From contig OY969721.1 in the NCBI GenBank assembly GCA_963702175.1, positions 1,612,001-1,676,000 on the forward strand: a DNA stretch of 64,000 nucleotides, written 5' to 3'. Numbering within the stretch: the first letter of the stretch is position 1; each line of letters starts with the position of its first letter. The translations under genes were made by a program, and so were the position numbers. A model generated the notes under the pieces. It was not told the DNA's origin, made no database searches, and saw only the letters and a program-made list of their open reading frames with translations. Below, piece by piece: positions 8,476 to 16,735 of this stretch. This DNA is from VRUE01 sp963702175 (GTDB lineage Bacteria; Actinomycetota; Thermoleophilia; Solirubrobacterales; 70-9).

Positions 8476-8767
8476 CACCGCCTTCCTCTGGGCCATCGGT
8501 TTCAGGGCGCTTAATCTCGCCGTAGATCTCTTCGTACTCCGCAAGGTTTTGATTGAGCGTGCGTAGCAAGTCAAAGACAATCGTTGGAGGAATACGCACG
8601 CGGGACACCACCTGCGCACCGGGTCCACTGGGGAGGAAGGGCTGGACGACGCAGAAGTCGATTGCGAACTCGTGCGGCGTGTGCCAAACGCCTACGAGAT
8701 TGGCGTAATGCCCGATGGCCTGCTCCTCGGGCACTGACACATTCAGTTGTTGACCTTGGCCCTCCAT
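8456..8767 (-). CDS. DUF3467 domain protein, 103 aa
   Basis: Matches the DUF3467 pattern: HYANLVGVWHTPHEFAIDF, then a basic strand VVSRVRIPP, then a helix LRTLNQNLAEYEEIYGEI. The function of this family is unknown. First gene of the leftward trio in the transposon. A perfect 12-bp palindrome lies about 45 bases upstream. The acidic C-terminal tail (EEGGDDDSGT) overlaps the start of the next gene. Confidence 0.78.
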   Translation of the reverse strand: MEGQGQQLNVSVPEEQAIGHYANLVGVWHTPHEFAIDFCVVQPFLPSGPGAQVVSRVRIPPTIVFDLLRTLNQNLAEYEEIYGEIKRPETDGPEEGGDDDSGT

Positions 8768-8812
8768 CTCCTCGCGCGGGGCGCATCCTATGCGGATTGC
8801 CTCAAGAAAAGT

Positions 8813-8824
8813 TTACCCGGGTAA
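8813..8824. promoter_or_regulatory. Perfect 12-bp palindrome, candidate operator
   Basis: ttacccgggtaa, a perfect palindrome in the 218-base intergenic region between the leftward DUF3467 gene and the rightward transposase gene. Position suggests an operator for divergent transcription; the XRE protein encoded in the same element is one candidate ligand. Inference only. Confidence 0.4.
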
Positions 8825-8985
8825 GCAAAATGCCTACTAATTTTGGGTAGCTTGGCCGCCAAATTGGCTTGATAGAGCGGTTTTCCGTCCGATCCAAGCC
8901 GTAGGGTCGGTCGGGCAAGAGTCAAGAAGAAGGCCCCCGCGAAGTTGGAGCTTCCGAGGGCCAGGCCACACGAGGTGTAGCTCGC

Positions 8986-10114
8986 ATGGCAGTCCCCAAA
9001 GTAGCAGGGAAATCCGCGGAGTTGGCAGGCCTCCTCGATTCACCCGAGATCGAGCGGCTGATCGCTGAGCTGGAAGCGACCCGCTGGACGGGTCGCCCCG
9101 GCTACCCGATCCGGACGATGGTCGGCCTCTGCTTGGCGAAGTCCCTCTACGCAATCCCGACCTGGACGAAGACGGTTGCCCTGGTCCGCGAGCATTGGGC
9201 GCTCCAGCGGGCGCTTGGCTGCGAAGGCAGCCCGCCTTCGGTCTACGCCGCGTATCGGTTCTCCGAAAAGCTGCGGGCGCACGGCGACAAGCTGGAACGC
9301 TGCATTGACGGAGTGATCGCGGGGCTACGAGAGAAGCTCCCCAGCTACGGCCGCGACCTCGCCATCGACGCCTCAGACATGCCCGCGTATGCGAACGGCC
9401 AGCGCGACATCGGGGAGGTCGAGGAGCCGAAGCGCTTCTCGGACAAGGACGCGACCTGGGGACGCCGCTCGGCGATCTCGACTCGCAAGGGCGGCTCTTT
9501 CTACGGCTACCGCCTGCACCTTTCCGCGTGTGTGGCGACGGGCTTGCCGATCTCCTGGCGGGTCGAGCCTGCGAACGCATACGAAGGCTGGCAGGTTGCC
9601 CCGCTGCTCGATGAGGCGAGGCGGAGCGGCGCGATGGCCGACACAGCGGCGCTCGACAAGGGCTATGACGACGCGGGGGTTCATGCCGTCTGCGTTGAGC
9701 GCGACTGCTTGCCCGTCATTCCCCTGCGGAAAACCACGGGGTCAAACGCGGCGACCACAAGCCGCCCCGGTGCGACCACGGCGAGTGGACCTTCGCCGGG
9801 TCGGATCGGAAGCGGGGCGCTTCCAAGTGGCGATGCCCGACCGGGGAGTGCAAGCCCGCCTCGACCTGGATCAAGGCCAGCCGCCTGCATCCCTGATCCC
9901 CTACAAGTCAAAGCGCTGGAACAGCAGCTACCGCAAGCGGGTGGCCGTCGAGCGCGAGTTCGGACGGCTCAAGCACGAATGGGGGCTACGACCGCTTCGG
10001 GTCCGTGGACTGGAGCGCGTCCGACTCCATGCCGACCTGACGATCTTGACCAAGCTGGCCTGCACGCTCTCTCGTGCGCGGGCTACGTCTCACGCTCTTC
10101 CGCTTCGAGCCTGA
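8986..10114 (+). pseudogene. IS5-like DDE transposase, frameshifted
   Basis: Reads in one frame from ATG 8986 through two catalytic aspartate regions (LAIDASDMPAYANGQRD near residue 125 and LDKGYDDAG near 223). One base is missing in the gggg run near 9740. The next stretch, with a CxxH-like segment and KASRLHP, reads in a second frame to about 9892, where another base is missing in a ccc run. The third frame continues LIPYKSKRW to VEREFGRLKHEWGL, containing the catalytic glutamate, and stops at 10114. The family is IS5-like (Transposase_11 type), judged by motif order. Both defects lie in homopolymers, so decay or sequencing error are both possible. Confidence 0.82.
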
Positions 10115-10355
10115 ACTGACCGAGCCGCATGCCTCCCGGCTCCCAGACGATCCCCTCAAGCAGTTCACTGGGATCAACTTCGAGCGCCCCCGCCAGCTTG
10201 ACCAGCGTGTCAACGCGGCAGACCCGTTCGGCTCGCTCGATCTGCCCGACAGCGGTCCGGTGAAGCGAGGCGCGAACGGCCGTCTCTTCCTGAGAGAGAC
10301 CGACCCGTCTCCGGCCGTCGCGGAGGTTTGCGCCGAACCGCTCGGCGACCGTCAT
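10083..10355 (-). CDS. XRE-family helix-turn-helix regulator, 90 aa
   Basis: Cro/CI-type DNA-binding protein: the helix-turn-helix covers about residues 12-65 (FGANLRDGRRRVGLSQEETA ... RTAVGQIERAERVCRVDTL), followed by a short hydrophobic tail. Its 3' end overlaps the transposase 3' end on the opposite strand. Start ATG 10355 overlaps the stop of the 77-aa gene (ATGA), so the two are coupled. It probably regulates genes of the transposon; target unknown. Confidence 0.82.
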   Translation of the reverse strand: MTVAERFGANLRDGRRRVGLSQEETAVRASLHRTAVGQIERAERVCRVDTLVKLAGALEVDPSELLEGIVWEPGGMRLGQFRLEAEERET

Positions 10356-10585
10356 AGGCCGAGCCAGTCGAAGTGGACGGCGGCGGGCGTCGGCTTCACA
10401 GAAATTCCACCGCAGTCGAGAAGGCCCACGCCGACGAGAGCTACTACCGCTCGCTCTGTGTCGCCGCCCTGGTCGATCTCAAGGGCGAGAGCCGGGATCG
10501 TGAGGGGCTTCGGATGGGCAACGAGGACAAGGCTTAGAACGGCTCGCTGAACCGCCACCTCGGACTGGGTACCGTGGTCGTACAT
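10352..10585 (-). CDS. Small winged-helix-like protein, 77 aa
   Basis: No named family recognised. The sequence (VLSLVLVAHPKPLTIPALAL, then ERAVVALVGVGLLDCGG) reads like a compact winged helix of the kind found beside XRE regulators. Translationally coupled to the downstream XRE gene. Start ATG 10585. Confidence 0.55.
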   Translation of the reverse strand: MYDHGTQSEVAVQRAVLSLVLVAHPKPLTIPALALEIDQGGDTERAVVALVGVGLLDCGGISVKPTPAAVHFDWLGL

Positions 10586-10720
10586 GGGAGCTAATCCCTC
10601 CTATGTCACGGCCCCGGGGGCGTTCCACCGTCCGCCGGGGCCACTTGTTGTCTGGACCCGGCGAACCTGAACTACTCAGTGGCGAAGAGCAAGCGTTTCG
10701 CTAGGACTTTCGCTAGTCCC

Positions 10721-12442
10721 TCAATTAGCTCGGCGCTTTGAGTATCCGCCCGTTCGAGGGGTATCCCCGCCCTCTTTTCCCGGCGTCGCCAGGGACACCA
10801 GAAGCAGCGGGTAGAACCAGACGATGTAGAGGTAGAACCAGTGCTCCGCTGCCAACTGCACCCCGATCAGCAACGTAGCTGCGAGAGCAGCCACCTGCAC
10901 CAGTGACTTCTTACGCGGGCGGAAAGCGAAGAGCACCGCGGCCACGCCAACCGCTGCCAGGATCGCGAGACGCAGGGGCTCCAGGCTGGTTTGGCCCCAG
11001 ATGCTGAATGGGGAGTCGCGGTCGGCCTGGTAGTCGATAGTCCTCTCGTAGAACGTGTTCAGGCCTGGGTCGATCGAGGGCCAGAGCATCATCAGCGCGA
11101 CTGTGATCAGGAAGGCGATGCAGAACGTAGCGCCCGCGGGTCCTGTCGCCGCAGGGGACCCACCGCCCCTTCCGGTAGCTAAAGCTTCCTCAGGGGCGGT
11201 CCCCCCTACGGCGCCACCCGCGGGGCGATACGTCGCGAGCATCGGAGCCAACAACGCTGGGGCGAACTTCGTGAGCGTGGCTAGAGCCAGCATCACGCCG
11301 CGGGCAACTGGTCTCGCAAGGACGAGCAGCGTGGCTACTAGGAGGAGGGCGACGAGAGTGTCGTTGGAGTTGGACTCGAGAGCGAAGGCCGTATATGGGT
11401 AGGCGGCCCAGGCAAAGGCCAGCGTGGCGGCCAACTTGTTGCCAGCGGGGCCGGGACGGATGCGGCGGCCGAGCAGGATCAACAAGGCAAAAGTGGCGAC
11501 GTCGAAGCCGACGGCAGCCCCGTGCGCAGCCGGCAGGTCGTCCCAGCTCCCCGACCAAGGCCAGATCAGCTCGAAGGGCGTGTAGGCCAGGTAGTTGACA
11601 GGGCCATAGGTGTCGCCCTGCGAAACGTCCTCGGGGAAATTGCCGTACAGAGGCTCGCCGTGGGTGATCTGGTCGGCGCCGACCACGCTCGCGTAGCCGA
11701 CGTCGATCGCGCTCGAGTCGGCGACGTTGAGCCCGACCCGGAAGCCGATCAGGAACAGCGCCGCGACGAGTAGCCAGGCCGCTGGCCAGACCGGACGGAT
11801 GCCCTCGCCACGACCCCGGAAGCCGATCCACAGCCCTCGGCCGAGGAAGTAGAGGAGCGGCGGGTACTGGAGCGGCACCGAGACGCCGATCTCGCCACGG
11901 TTGAAGAAGAAGTGCGAGAGGCCGAAGGCAAGCAGGACGAGAAGGTCGAGGTTGGCGACGCGCCAGAGGCGACGCCAATCGAGCAGGCCGATCAGGAAGA
12001 GGGCGCAGAGGGGCAGGAAGACGTAGGGGGCGTTGAGCTTGTGGCCGAAGGCGCCCGAGTACCCGCGCGCCATCTTCCAGGCGACCTGATGGCCCGTCCA
12101 GGACTCGCGCACTACCCCGGTGGCGGGGTCGACGATGACGAGGACCACCCGCTCGTCGGCGGCGAAGTAGGCGACCTCCCAGTTGCCGTCGACGATGGCA
12201 GCGCTGTGAGTCAGCCCTGGGTTCTTCTGGTGCTGATCAACGACCTTCGTGTCGCGGTTTGCCGCGCGCACCGCTTCGGCCTCAACAATCTCCGCGCTTG
12301 CCGGGGACGGAAGCACGGCAGCTAGAAGGAGACAGATGACCAGCACCGTCCCGACCGCGGGTGGTGTGCGGGGTGCCTCACCGGCGGGTAAGCCGGGGAG
12401 GCACCCCGTGCGACAGGACCCGCGGCCACCCGCGCTGGCCAT
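10721..12442 (-). CDS. GT87/DUF2029-like membrane glycosyltransferase with PepSY-like N-terminal domain
   Basis: 573 residues. A signal-like helix (about 32-50) is followed by an extracytoplasmic domain (55-150) with 'DPATGVVRESWTG', then ten or so hydrophobic helices with the DUF2029 style loop (ADQITHGEPLYGNFPED, YGPVNYLAYTPFELIWPW). Such proteins are probable polyprenyl-phosphate-sugar dependent glycosyltransferases. Two R2 palindromes are translated in frame: one right after the start codon (about residues 6-30) and one between helices (about 406-437). Start ATG 12442 overlaps the upstream stop (TGATG). The stop TGA now uses two bases of the transposon end. Confidence 0.8.
   Translation of the reverse strand: MASAGGRGSCRTGCLPGLPAGEAPRTPPAVGTVLVICLLLAAVLPSPASAEIVEAEAVRAANRDTKVVDQHQKNPGLTHSAAIVDGNWEVAYFAADERVVLVIVDPATGVVRESWTGHQVAWKMARGYSGAFGHKLNAPYVFLPLCALFLIGLLDWRRLWRVANLDLLVLLAFGLSHFFFNRGEIGVSVPLQYPPLLYFLGRGLWIGFRGRGEGIRPVWPAAWLLVAALFLIGFRVGLNVADSSAIDVGYASVVGADQITHGEPLYGNFPEDVSQGDTYGPVNYLAYTPFELIWPWSGSWDDLPAAHGAAVGFDVATFALLILLGRRIRPGPAGNKLAATLAFAWAAYPYTAFALESNSNDTLVALLLVATLLVLARPVARGVMLALATLTKFAPALLAPMLATYRPAGGAVGGTAPEEALATGRGGGSPAATGPAGATFCIAFLITVALMMLWPSIDPGLNTFYERTIDYQADRDSPFSIWGQTSLEPLRLAILAAVGVAAVLFAFRPRKKSLVQVAALAATLLIGVQLAAEHWFYLYIVWFYPLLLVSLATPGKEGGDTPRTGGYSKRRAN
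10723..10775. repeat. Palindromic repeat R1, copy 2, right half
   Basis: Right half of the interrupted R1 copy: AATT then agctcggcgctttgagtatc, the core, and an outer arm cgaggggtatccccgc that pairs with 7611-7630 with few mismatches. It also encodes the last residues (about GGYSKRRAN) of the leftward membrane glycosyltransferase. Confidence 0.85.
11133..11224. repeat. Palindromic repeat R2, copy A (in frame in the GT87-like gene)
   Basis: 92-bp imperfect palindrome: ends cccgcgggt / acccgcggg, inner stem accgcccct / aggggcggt, and a loop containing ggtagctaaagcttcctc. Copies at 51062-51153 and 52046-52137 are nearly identical; differences in the stem occur as compensating pairs. In the host gene it reads PAGGAVGG, PEEALAT and SPAATGPAG, in a loop between two hydrophobic helices. 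Confidence 0.9.
12355..12425. repeat. Palindromic repeat R2 variant, copy D
   Basis: 71 bp with R2-type outer ends (ccgcgggtgg at one side, gcgacaggacccgcgg at the other) but a different interior hairpin (ggggtgcct ... aggcacccc around ccggcgggtaagccgg). It lies in frame a few codons after the start codon of the GT87-like gene, ahead of the signal-like helix. Confidence 0.7.
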
Positions 12443-13959
12443 CAGCTCAAACCGAAGTGCTCGAGTACGACGGGTGCCACATCACGCAGCGCCCACTGGG
12501 ACCGGGAGCGCGGGTCATCCGGCCCGCAACCCACGAAGAGCAAGGGACCCAGCGAGTCGCCGGCTTGCAGCGAGCCGTGGCTGCCGCCGCCGGCGTGACT
12601 GACACCACCCCAGTCGACCGCCTCGTAACCCGGAGACAGGGAAACGATGAAGTCGCCGGCGTGCGGCGCGGCGAGCGCCGACCAGACCCGGGCGAAGGGA
12701 TCTGGGTACTCCTCGCTGCGCAGCCGACCGTCCTTAACGGTTGCTTGCAGTGTTCCAAGCTCCCCATCGAGGTCCCAGCGCGCGCCGCGGAGGTCGGTGA
12801 CGGCACTGCCGGGACAAAAGCGAAGCTGGGAGCCGGCGCGCTCCACCACGGCGCGAGCGCTCGAAGGCGGCCCGCCGGGCTCGCTTCGCTCCAGCGGCTC
12901 ACCAGCGGCGTCCTCGAGCCAGCAGACCAGGTCGATCCCCTCGATCACCGCCAGGCGTTGCCCGACGTCGCCGTGTTGCGCTCGCTCCCTCTCCGAAGGC
13001 AACAGGTAGACGTGACCCGCACGACCGGTCGGGCTGACCGCCAGCTGCGCCTGCTCGGGACGGTCGTCTGACGGGCGCAGCACCTCCCACTCGCGGCCCA
13101 GCAGTTCGGCAAGCGGAAGGCCGCGGGTCACCGGCGTCTGCGCGTGGTCGGCGAGCAGGATCACTGCGTGTTCAGCGAGGAAGGCATCGAGGTCGCCCGC
13201 TGCCTCGATGAGTTCAGCGAAGCAGCTGTCGGCCTTGGCGATCGACTCAACACTGGCCTCGGGGCCGTGCCGGTGCGAGTAGTTGTCGTTGTCCGGCAGG
13301 GAGAGCAGGAGGAAGTCGAAGCCGTCCCCGCCAACTAGCTCCGCTGCGCAGCAGGCGGAGTAGCGGTCGCGGCTGCCGGGGATCGATGTGGGGCGGCAGG
13401 GAACCTCGCGGCTGGCGTAGAGATCGCCGTAGAAGAGCTCGCGCGGGCCCCACGTGTGATGGCGAAACTTGAGCCTGGTGGCGTCGACAGCGCGGCGCAG
13501 CAATCCGTCGAGGGATACCTGGTGGCGGTGGCGGCCGCGGAAGATCAGGAACGGCGTGCACGCGGTTCGCTCACCCGCGTCGTCGAGGCGCTCAAACAAC
13601 GTCTCGACCTCAGGGCTGAGATGGGCCAGGTTCATGTTGTAGACGAGGTCGTAGAGGGCGCGGAAGATGCCGAAGGCACGGCTCGCCTCGAGCGAGGTGC
13701 CGTACTCCACGTACCGCTGCTCGAGCCGGTGGTACCAGTTCATGCCGCTGATCCAGTGGCAGTCGGCGCCGTGGCCAGTGACGAGCTCCGCACAGGCGAC
13801 CGGGGTCACCGAGGGGAAGCTCGAGACGCAATCTGGAACGAGGGTCCCCCGCTCGAGCAGGGCGCCGAAGGTGGGCGCGCGGCCTTCGTCGACAGCGCGC
13901 TCGAGCATGTCGGTACGCAGCGAGTCGACGTAGGTGAGGATCAGCTTCTTCGGCGGCAC
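12442..13959 (-). CDS. Type I phosphodiesterase / nucleotide pyrophosphatase-like protein
   Basis: 505 residues, alkaline-phosphatase superfamily. Metal and nucleophile motifs in order: TYVDSLRTDM (Asp near 11), SSFPSVTPVACAELVTGH (the Thr of SVTP is the likely nucleophile), LPDNDNYSHRHG (metal Asp and His), LADHAQTPV, and a C-terminal GGGSHGS histidine. No signal peptide. Substrate unknown. It lies 2 bases after the small membrane protein gene and is coupled to the GT87-like gene, which hints at a role in lipid-linked sugar or phosphate-containing envelope material. Confidence 0.83.
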   Translation of the reverse strand: MPPKKLILTYVDSLRTDMLERAVDEGRAPTFGALLERGTLVPDCVSSFPSVTPVACAELVTGHGADCHWISGMNWYHRLEQRYVEYGTSLEASRAFGIFRALYDLVYNMNLAHLSPEVETLFERLDDAGERTACTPFLIFRGRHRHQVSLDGLLRRAVDATRLKFRHHTWGPRELFYGDLYASREVPCRPTSIPGSRDRYSACCAAELVGGDGFDFLLLSLPDNDNYSHRHGPEASVESIAKADSCFAELIEAAGDLDAFLAEHAVILLADHAQTPVTRGLPLAELLGREWEVLRPSDDRPEQAQLAVSPTGRAGHVYLLPSERERAQHGDVGQRLAVIEGIDLVCWLEDAAGEPLERSEPGGPPSSARAVVERAGSQLRFCPGSAVTDLRGARWDLDGELGTLQATVKDGRLRSEEYPDPFARVWSALAAPHAGDFIVSLSPGYEAVDWGGVSHAGGGSHGSLQAGDSLGPLLFVGCGPDDPRSRSQWALRDVAPVVLEHFGLS

Positions 13960-13961
13960 CG

Positions 13962-14396
13962 CTAACGCAGCACGCGCAACCCGGCGTGCTTGCGCTGAGA
14001 CCGACGGTGGCGTGACACGCCGACCCAGATCAGGGCCGCGAGCACGACCAGCGCCAGTGGCGAGAAGACGATCGAGATCGCGAGCACGACGAGGGCTGCC
14101 AGTGCGACGAGGAAGGCGAGTGCGCCCGTGCCGCTACCCTCGCGGCGGCCGGCCGCGCCGACGACTTCACTGACGACGACGCAGGCCGCGACGGCGCCGA
14201 TCAAGCAGAAGATCGCGCTGACCAGGAGGTCGAGGTCGGCGGTGCCGGCGAGCAGGGCGCCGATCGCGAAGCCGATTACGCCGGCGAGCAGCGTCATCCG
14301 CCCACGCGCCGAACCGTGCGTCCCCGTGGTCCCGGCGAGCATCCCGATCGCGAGACCGATGCCGAGCACGAAGCAGATATCGGAAAGAGATCCCAT
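13962..14396 (-). CDS. Small integral membrane protein, 144 aa
   Basis: Unrecognised. About four to five hydrophobic helices (roughly 8-22, 34-50, 55-80, 92-127) and a basic C-terminal tail (RHRRSQRKHAGLRVLR). First gene of a leftward set with the phosphodiesterase and GT87-like gene. Start ATG 14396; the divergent aminotransferase gene begins 54 bases away. Confidence 0.72.
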   Translation of the reverse strand: MGSLSDICFVLGIGLAIGMLAGTTGTHGSARGRMTLLAGVIGFAIGALLAGTADLDLLVSAIFCLIGAVAACVVVSEVVGAAGRREGSGTGALAFLVALAALVVLAISIVFSPLALVVLAALIWVGVSRHRRSQRKHAGLRVLR

Positions 14397-14450
14397 GCGG
14401 AAAACCTAGCCGTCCTGGCGACAGAGCGTGGATTCGCCACACTATCCCCC

Positions 14451-15809
14451 ATGTCCGAGCCGCCCCACCGGCGTCGCGCCCACACCCGTACCCGTGACCT
14501 GGAGCGCTACGCGGGCCTATTCGCCGAGCGGACGCGGGTGATGCGCTCCTCCGCGATGCGGGACCTGATGGCGGTGACCGCTCGCCCCGATGTGATCTCG
14601 CTGGCGGGGGGCCTGCCCGACACCTCTACCTTCCCGCCCCAGACCTTCGCTGCCCAGATGACCCGTATCGCCCAGGAGTCTGCCGCGGAGGCGCTCCAGT
14701 ACGGGCCGACCGAGGGCTTCGAGGAGACGGTCGACTGCATCGCCCAGGTGATGGCCGCCGAGGGGATGCTTCCCGACCCCGAGGACGTGATCGTCACCAC
14801 CGGCGGCCAGCAGGCGATTGACCTGATCTCCAAGACACTGGTCGATCCGGGCGACGTAGTGATCTGCGAGGCCCCCACCTACCCCGGAGCCGTGCCAGTC
14901 TTCTGCAGCTACCAGGCGGACACAGTCCAGATCGAGTGCGACGAAGACGGGATGCGGATCGACGAGCTGGAAGTGGCTCTCGGGCGACTCGACTCGGAAG
15001 GGCGGCGGCCGAAGTTCGTCTACTCGGTGCCGAGCTTCCAGAACCCGGCCGGAGTGACGATGTCGCTGGAGCGGCGGCGGCGCCTGGTAGAGCTGGCCCA
15101 GCGCCGTGAGCTGCTGGTCGTCGAGGACAACCCTTACGGCCTGCTGCGCTTCGGCGGCGAGCCGCTGCCGCCGCTCTACCAGCTCGACGGAGGGGACTTC
15201 GTGATCTACATCGGAACCTTCTCGAAGATCCTCTCGCCGGGGATACGGCTTGGCTGGATGGTGGCGCCGCCGCCGGTGATGGAGAAGGTCGTGCTCGGCA
15301 AGCAGGCTTCCGATCTCTGCACTTCGACCCTGACCCAGTACTTCGTCCGCGAGTATTTCGCCGACGGCAACTGGCGCGAGTACATAGCGAGCCTGGTCGA
15401 GATCTACCGTGCCCGGCGCGACGCGATGCTCGAGGCGCTGCGTCAGCACTTTCCTGCCGAGGCAACCTGGACCGAACCCGAAGGTGGCCTCTTCATCTGG
15501 GCGACCCTTCCCGAGTACATCGACACCGAGGACCTACTGGCCAAGGCGCTGCGCGAGGACGTCGCCTTCGTCCCCGGCCGCGCCGCCTACGTCGACGGAC
15601 GCGGGCGCAGCTCGATGCGCCTCAATTTCTCCGGCGCGAACGAGGATGAGATCCGCGAGGGGATACGGCGCATCGGCAAGGTAGTCAGCGAGCAGTTGGA
15701 GCTGTACGGGACGCTGACCGGGGAACGGACGGCGGTGCCGGCCCGTCCGGACGAGACCACCGAGGAGAACGTCGTGCCCTTCCGCAAGACCGTGGAGGGC
15801 GGCGGGTGA
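14451..15809 (+). CDS. PLP-dependent aminotransferase, class I/II (LysN/MocR-type)
   Basis: 452 residues. Fold-type I aminotransferase resembling 2-aminoadipate aminotransferases and the catalytic half of MocR proteins, without the winged-helix domain. Motifs: ISLAGGLPDTSTFPP, VTTGGQQAIDL, YSVPSFQNPAGVTMS, and the PLP lysine in YIGTFSKILSPGIRLGW. ATG 14451 is chosen because it directly precedes the basic lead-in to the conserved fold. The stop overlaps the ddl start (GTGA), so the two are coupled; a role in supplying an amino acid for the ligase is possible but unproven. Confidence 0.88.
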   Translation: MSEPPHRRRAHTRTRDLERYAGLFAERTRVMRSSAMRDLMAVTARPDVISLAGGLPDTSTFPPQTFAAQMTRIAQESAAEALQYGPTEGFEETVDCIAQVMAAEGMLPDPEDVIVTTGGQQAIDLISKTLVDPGDVVICEAPTYPGAVPVFCSYQADTVQIECDEDGMRIDELEVALGRLDSEGRRPKFVYSVPSFQNPAGVTMSLERRRRLVELAQRRELLVVEDNPYGLLRFGGEPLPPLYQLDGGDFVIYIGTFSKILSPGIRLGWMVAPPPVMEKVVLGKQASDLCTSTLTQYFVREYFADGNWREYIASLVEIYRARRDAMLEALRQHFPAEATWTEPEGGLFIWATLPEYIDTEDLLAKALREDVAFVPGRAAYVDGRGRSSMRLNFSGANEDEIREGIRRIGKVVSEQLELYGTLTGERTAVPARPDETTEENVVPFRKTVEGGG

Positions 15810-16735
15810 AAGTCGCGGTGTTGAAGGGCGGGCGCTCGCTGGAGCGAGGCGTCTCGCTGCGCTCCGGCGCCAGAGTCGAAGACGCGCTGGAGCGACTGGG
15901 CCACGAGGTGGTGCCGCTCGAGGCAGAGGGCGCCCTGGTTAAGCGGCTGGGCGAGGCGCGGCCCGACGTCGTCTTTGTCGCCATGCACGGGCGCGGCGGC
16001 GAGGACGGCACCGCGCAGGAGCTGCTCGAGATCCTCGGCATCCCCTTCACCGGCCCCGGGGTGGCGGCCTGCATCCGCTGCATCGACAAGGTCCTGGCCA
16101 AGCACGAGATGCGCGCCGCGGGCGTGCCGACCCCCGACTGGTTCGCCTTCAACGAGACCGCCTTCCGCGAGCTAGGAGCGGCCGACGCGCTGGGCGCGTT
16201 GGAGGAACGGCTCGGCTTCCCGCTGGTAGTCAAGCCGAGCCGCGGGGGCTCCTCTCTCGGCGTGAAGTTCGCCGCCAGCTGGTTCGAGGTACCCGAGGCG
16301 CTGGTCTCCGCCTTCAGCTATGACGATCGTGTGCTGCTCGAGCGCTTCGTCGAGGGACGAGAGCTGGCGGTCAGCGTGCTGGGCGGCGAGGCGCTGCCAG
16401 TGGTCGAGGCGATTCCCGCCGATGGCGACCGCTACGACTTCGAGGCCCGCTACGAGATCGGGCGCACCACGTTCGCCTGCCCCGCTGACCTGGGGGGTGA
16501 CGAGGCGGCGGTCACCGCGGCGGCGTTGGGTGCCTACGAAGCCTTGGGTTGCTCGGGCTTCGCCCGCGTCGACCTGATTCTTGGAAGTGACGGTCCGCAG
16601 GTGCTCGAGGTGAACGCGATCCCCGGCCTCACTGACACCAGTCTTCTCCCCCAAGCCGCTGAGGCAGCCGGGATGAGCTTCGAGCAGCTGGTCGAGCGCA
16701 TCCTCGACCTTGCACTGAAGCCGGCTGCCGCCTAA
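15806..16735 (+). CDS. ddl: D-alanine--D-alanine ligase, paralogue 1
   Basis: 309-residue ATP-grasp ligase joining two D-alanines for peptidoglycan precursors. Typical motifs: VAVLKGGRSLERGVSLRSG, FVAMHGRGGEDGTAQ, VVKPSRGGSSLGVK (ATP loop) and the metal site VLEVNAIPGLTDTSLLPQ. GTG start at 15806 in a GTGA overlap with the aminotransferase. A second ligase gene lies at 42373-43338. This one has the shorter form. Converges with the bifunctional nuclease gene, overlapping by 4 bases. Confidence 0.93.
   Translation: MKVAVLKGGRSLERGVSLRSGARVEDALERLGHEVVPLEAEGALVKRLGEARPDVVFVAMHGRGGEDGTAQELLEILGIPFTGPGVAACIRCIDKVLAKHEMRAAGVPTPDWFAFNETAFRELGAADALGALEERLGFPLVVKPSRGGSSLGVKFAASWFEVPEALVSAFSYDDRVLLERFVEGRELAVSVLGGEALPVVEAIPADGDRYDFEARYEIGRTTFACPADLGGDEAAVTAAALGAYEALGCSGFARVDLILGSDGPQVLEVNAIPGLTDTSLLPQAAEAAGMSFEQLVERILDLALKPAAA

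Larger units (their letters stand above)
7653..10722. mobile_element. 3,070-bp transposon inserted into repeat R1
   Basis: Ends are 19-bp inverted repeats: GAGGGTCTAGCGAAACTCC at 7653-7671, and on the other strand GAGGGACTAGCGAAAGTCC at 10722-10704 (17 of 19 identical). AATT flanks both sides. Joining the flanks restores a continuous R1 palindrome, which proves the insertion event. Cargo: a frameshifted DDE transposase (8986-10114), a leftward trio (DUF3467 protein, a 134-aa protein, a 99-aa HicA-like protein) and an XRE regulator with a small partner. It is more than twice the size of a simple IS5-type element, so it is best described as an IS-like transposon with passengers. Confidence 0.88.

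Noticed and set aside
8813..8824. Attachment site of a phage or integrative element
   Set aside because: No second copy and no integrase; the element has transposon ends instead.
12361..13071. Plus-strand frame opposite the phosphodiesterase gene
   Set aside because: Antisense to a gene with clear metal-site motifs; no start context.
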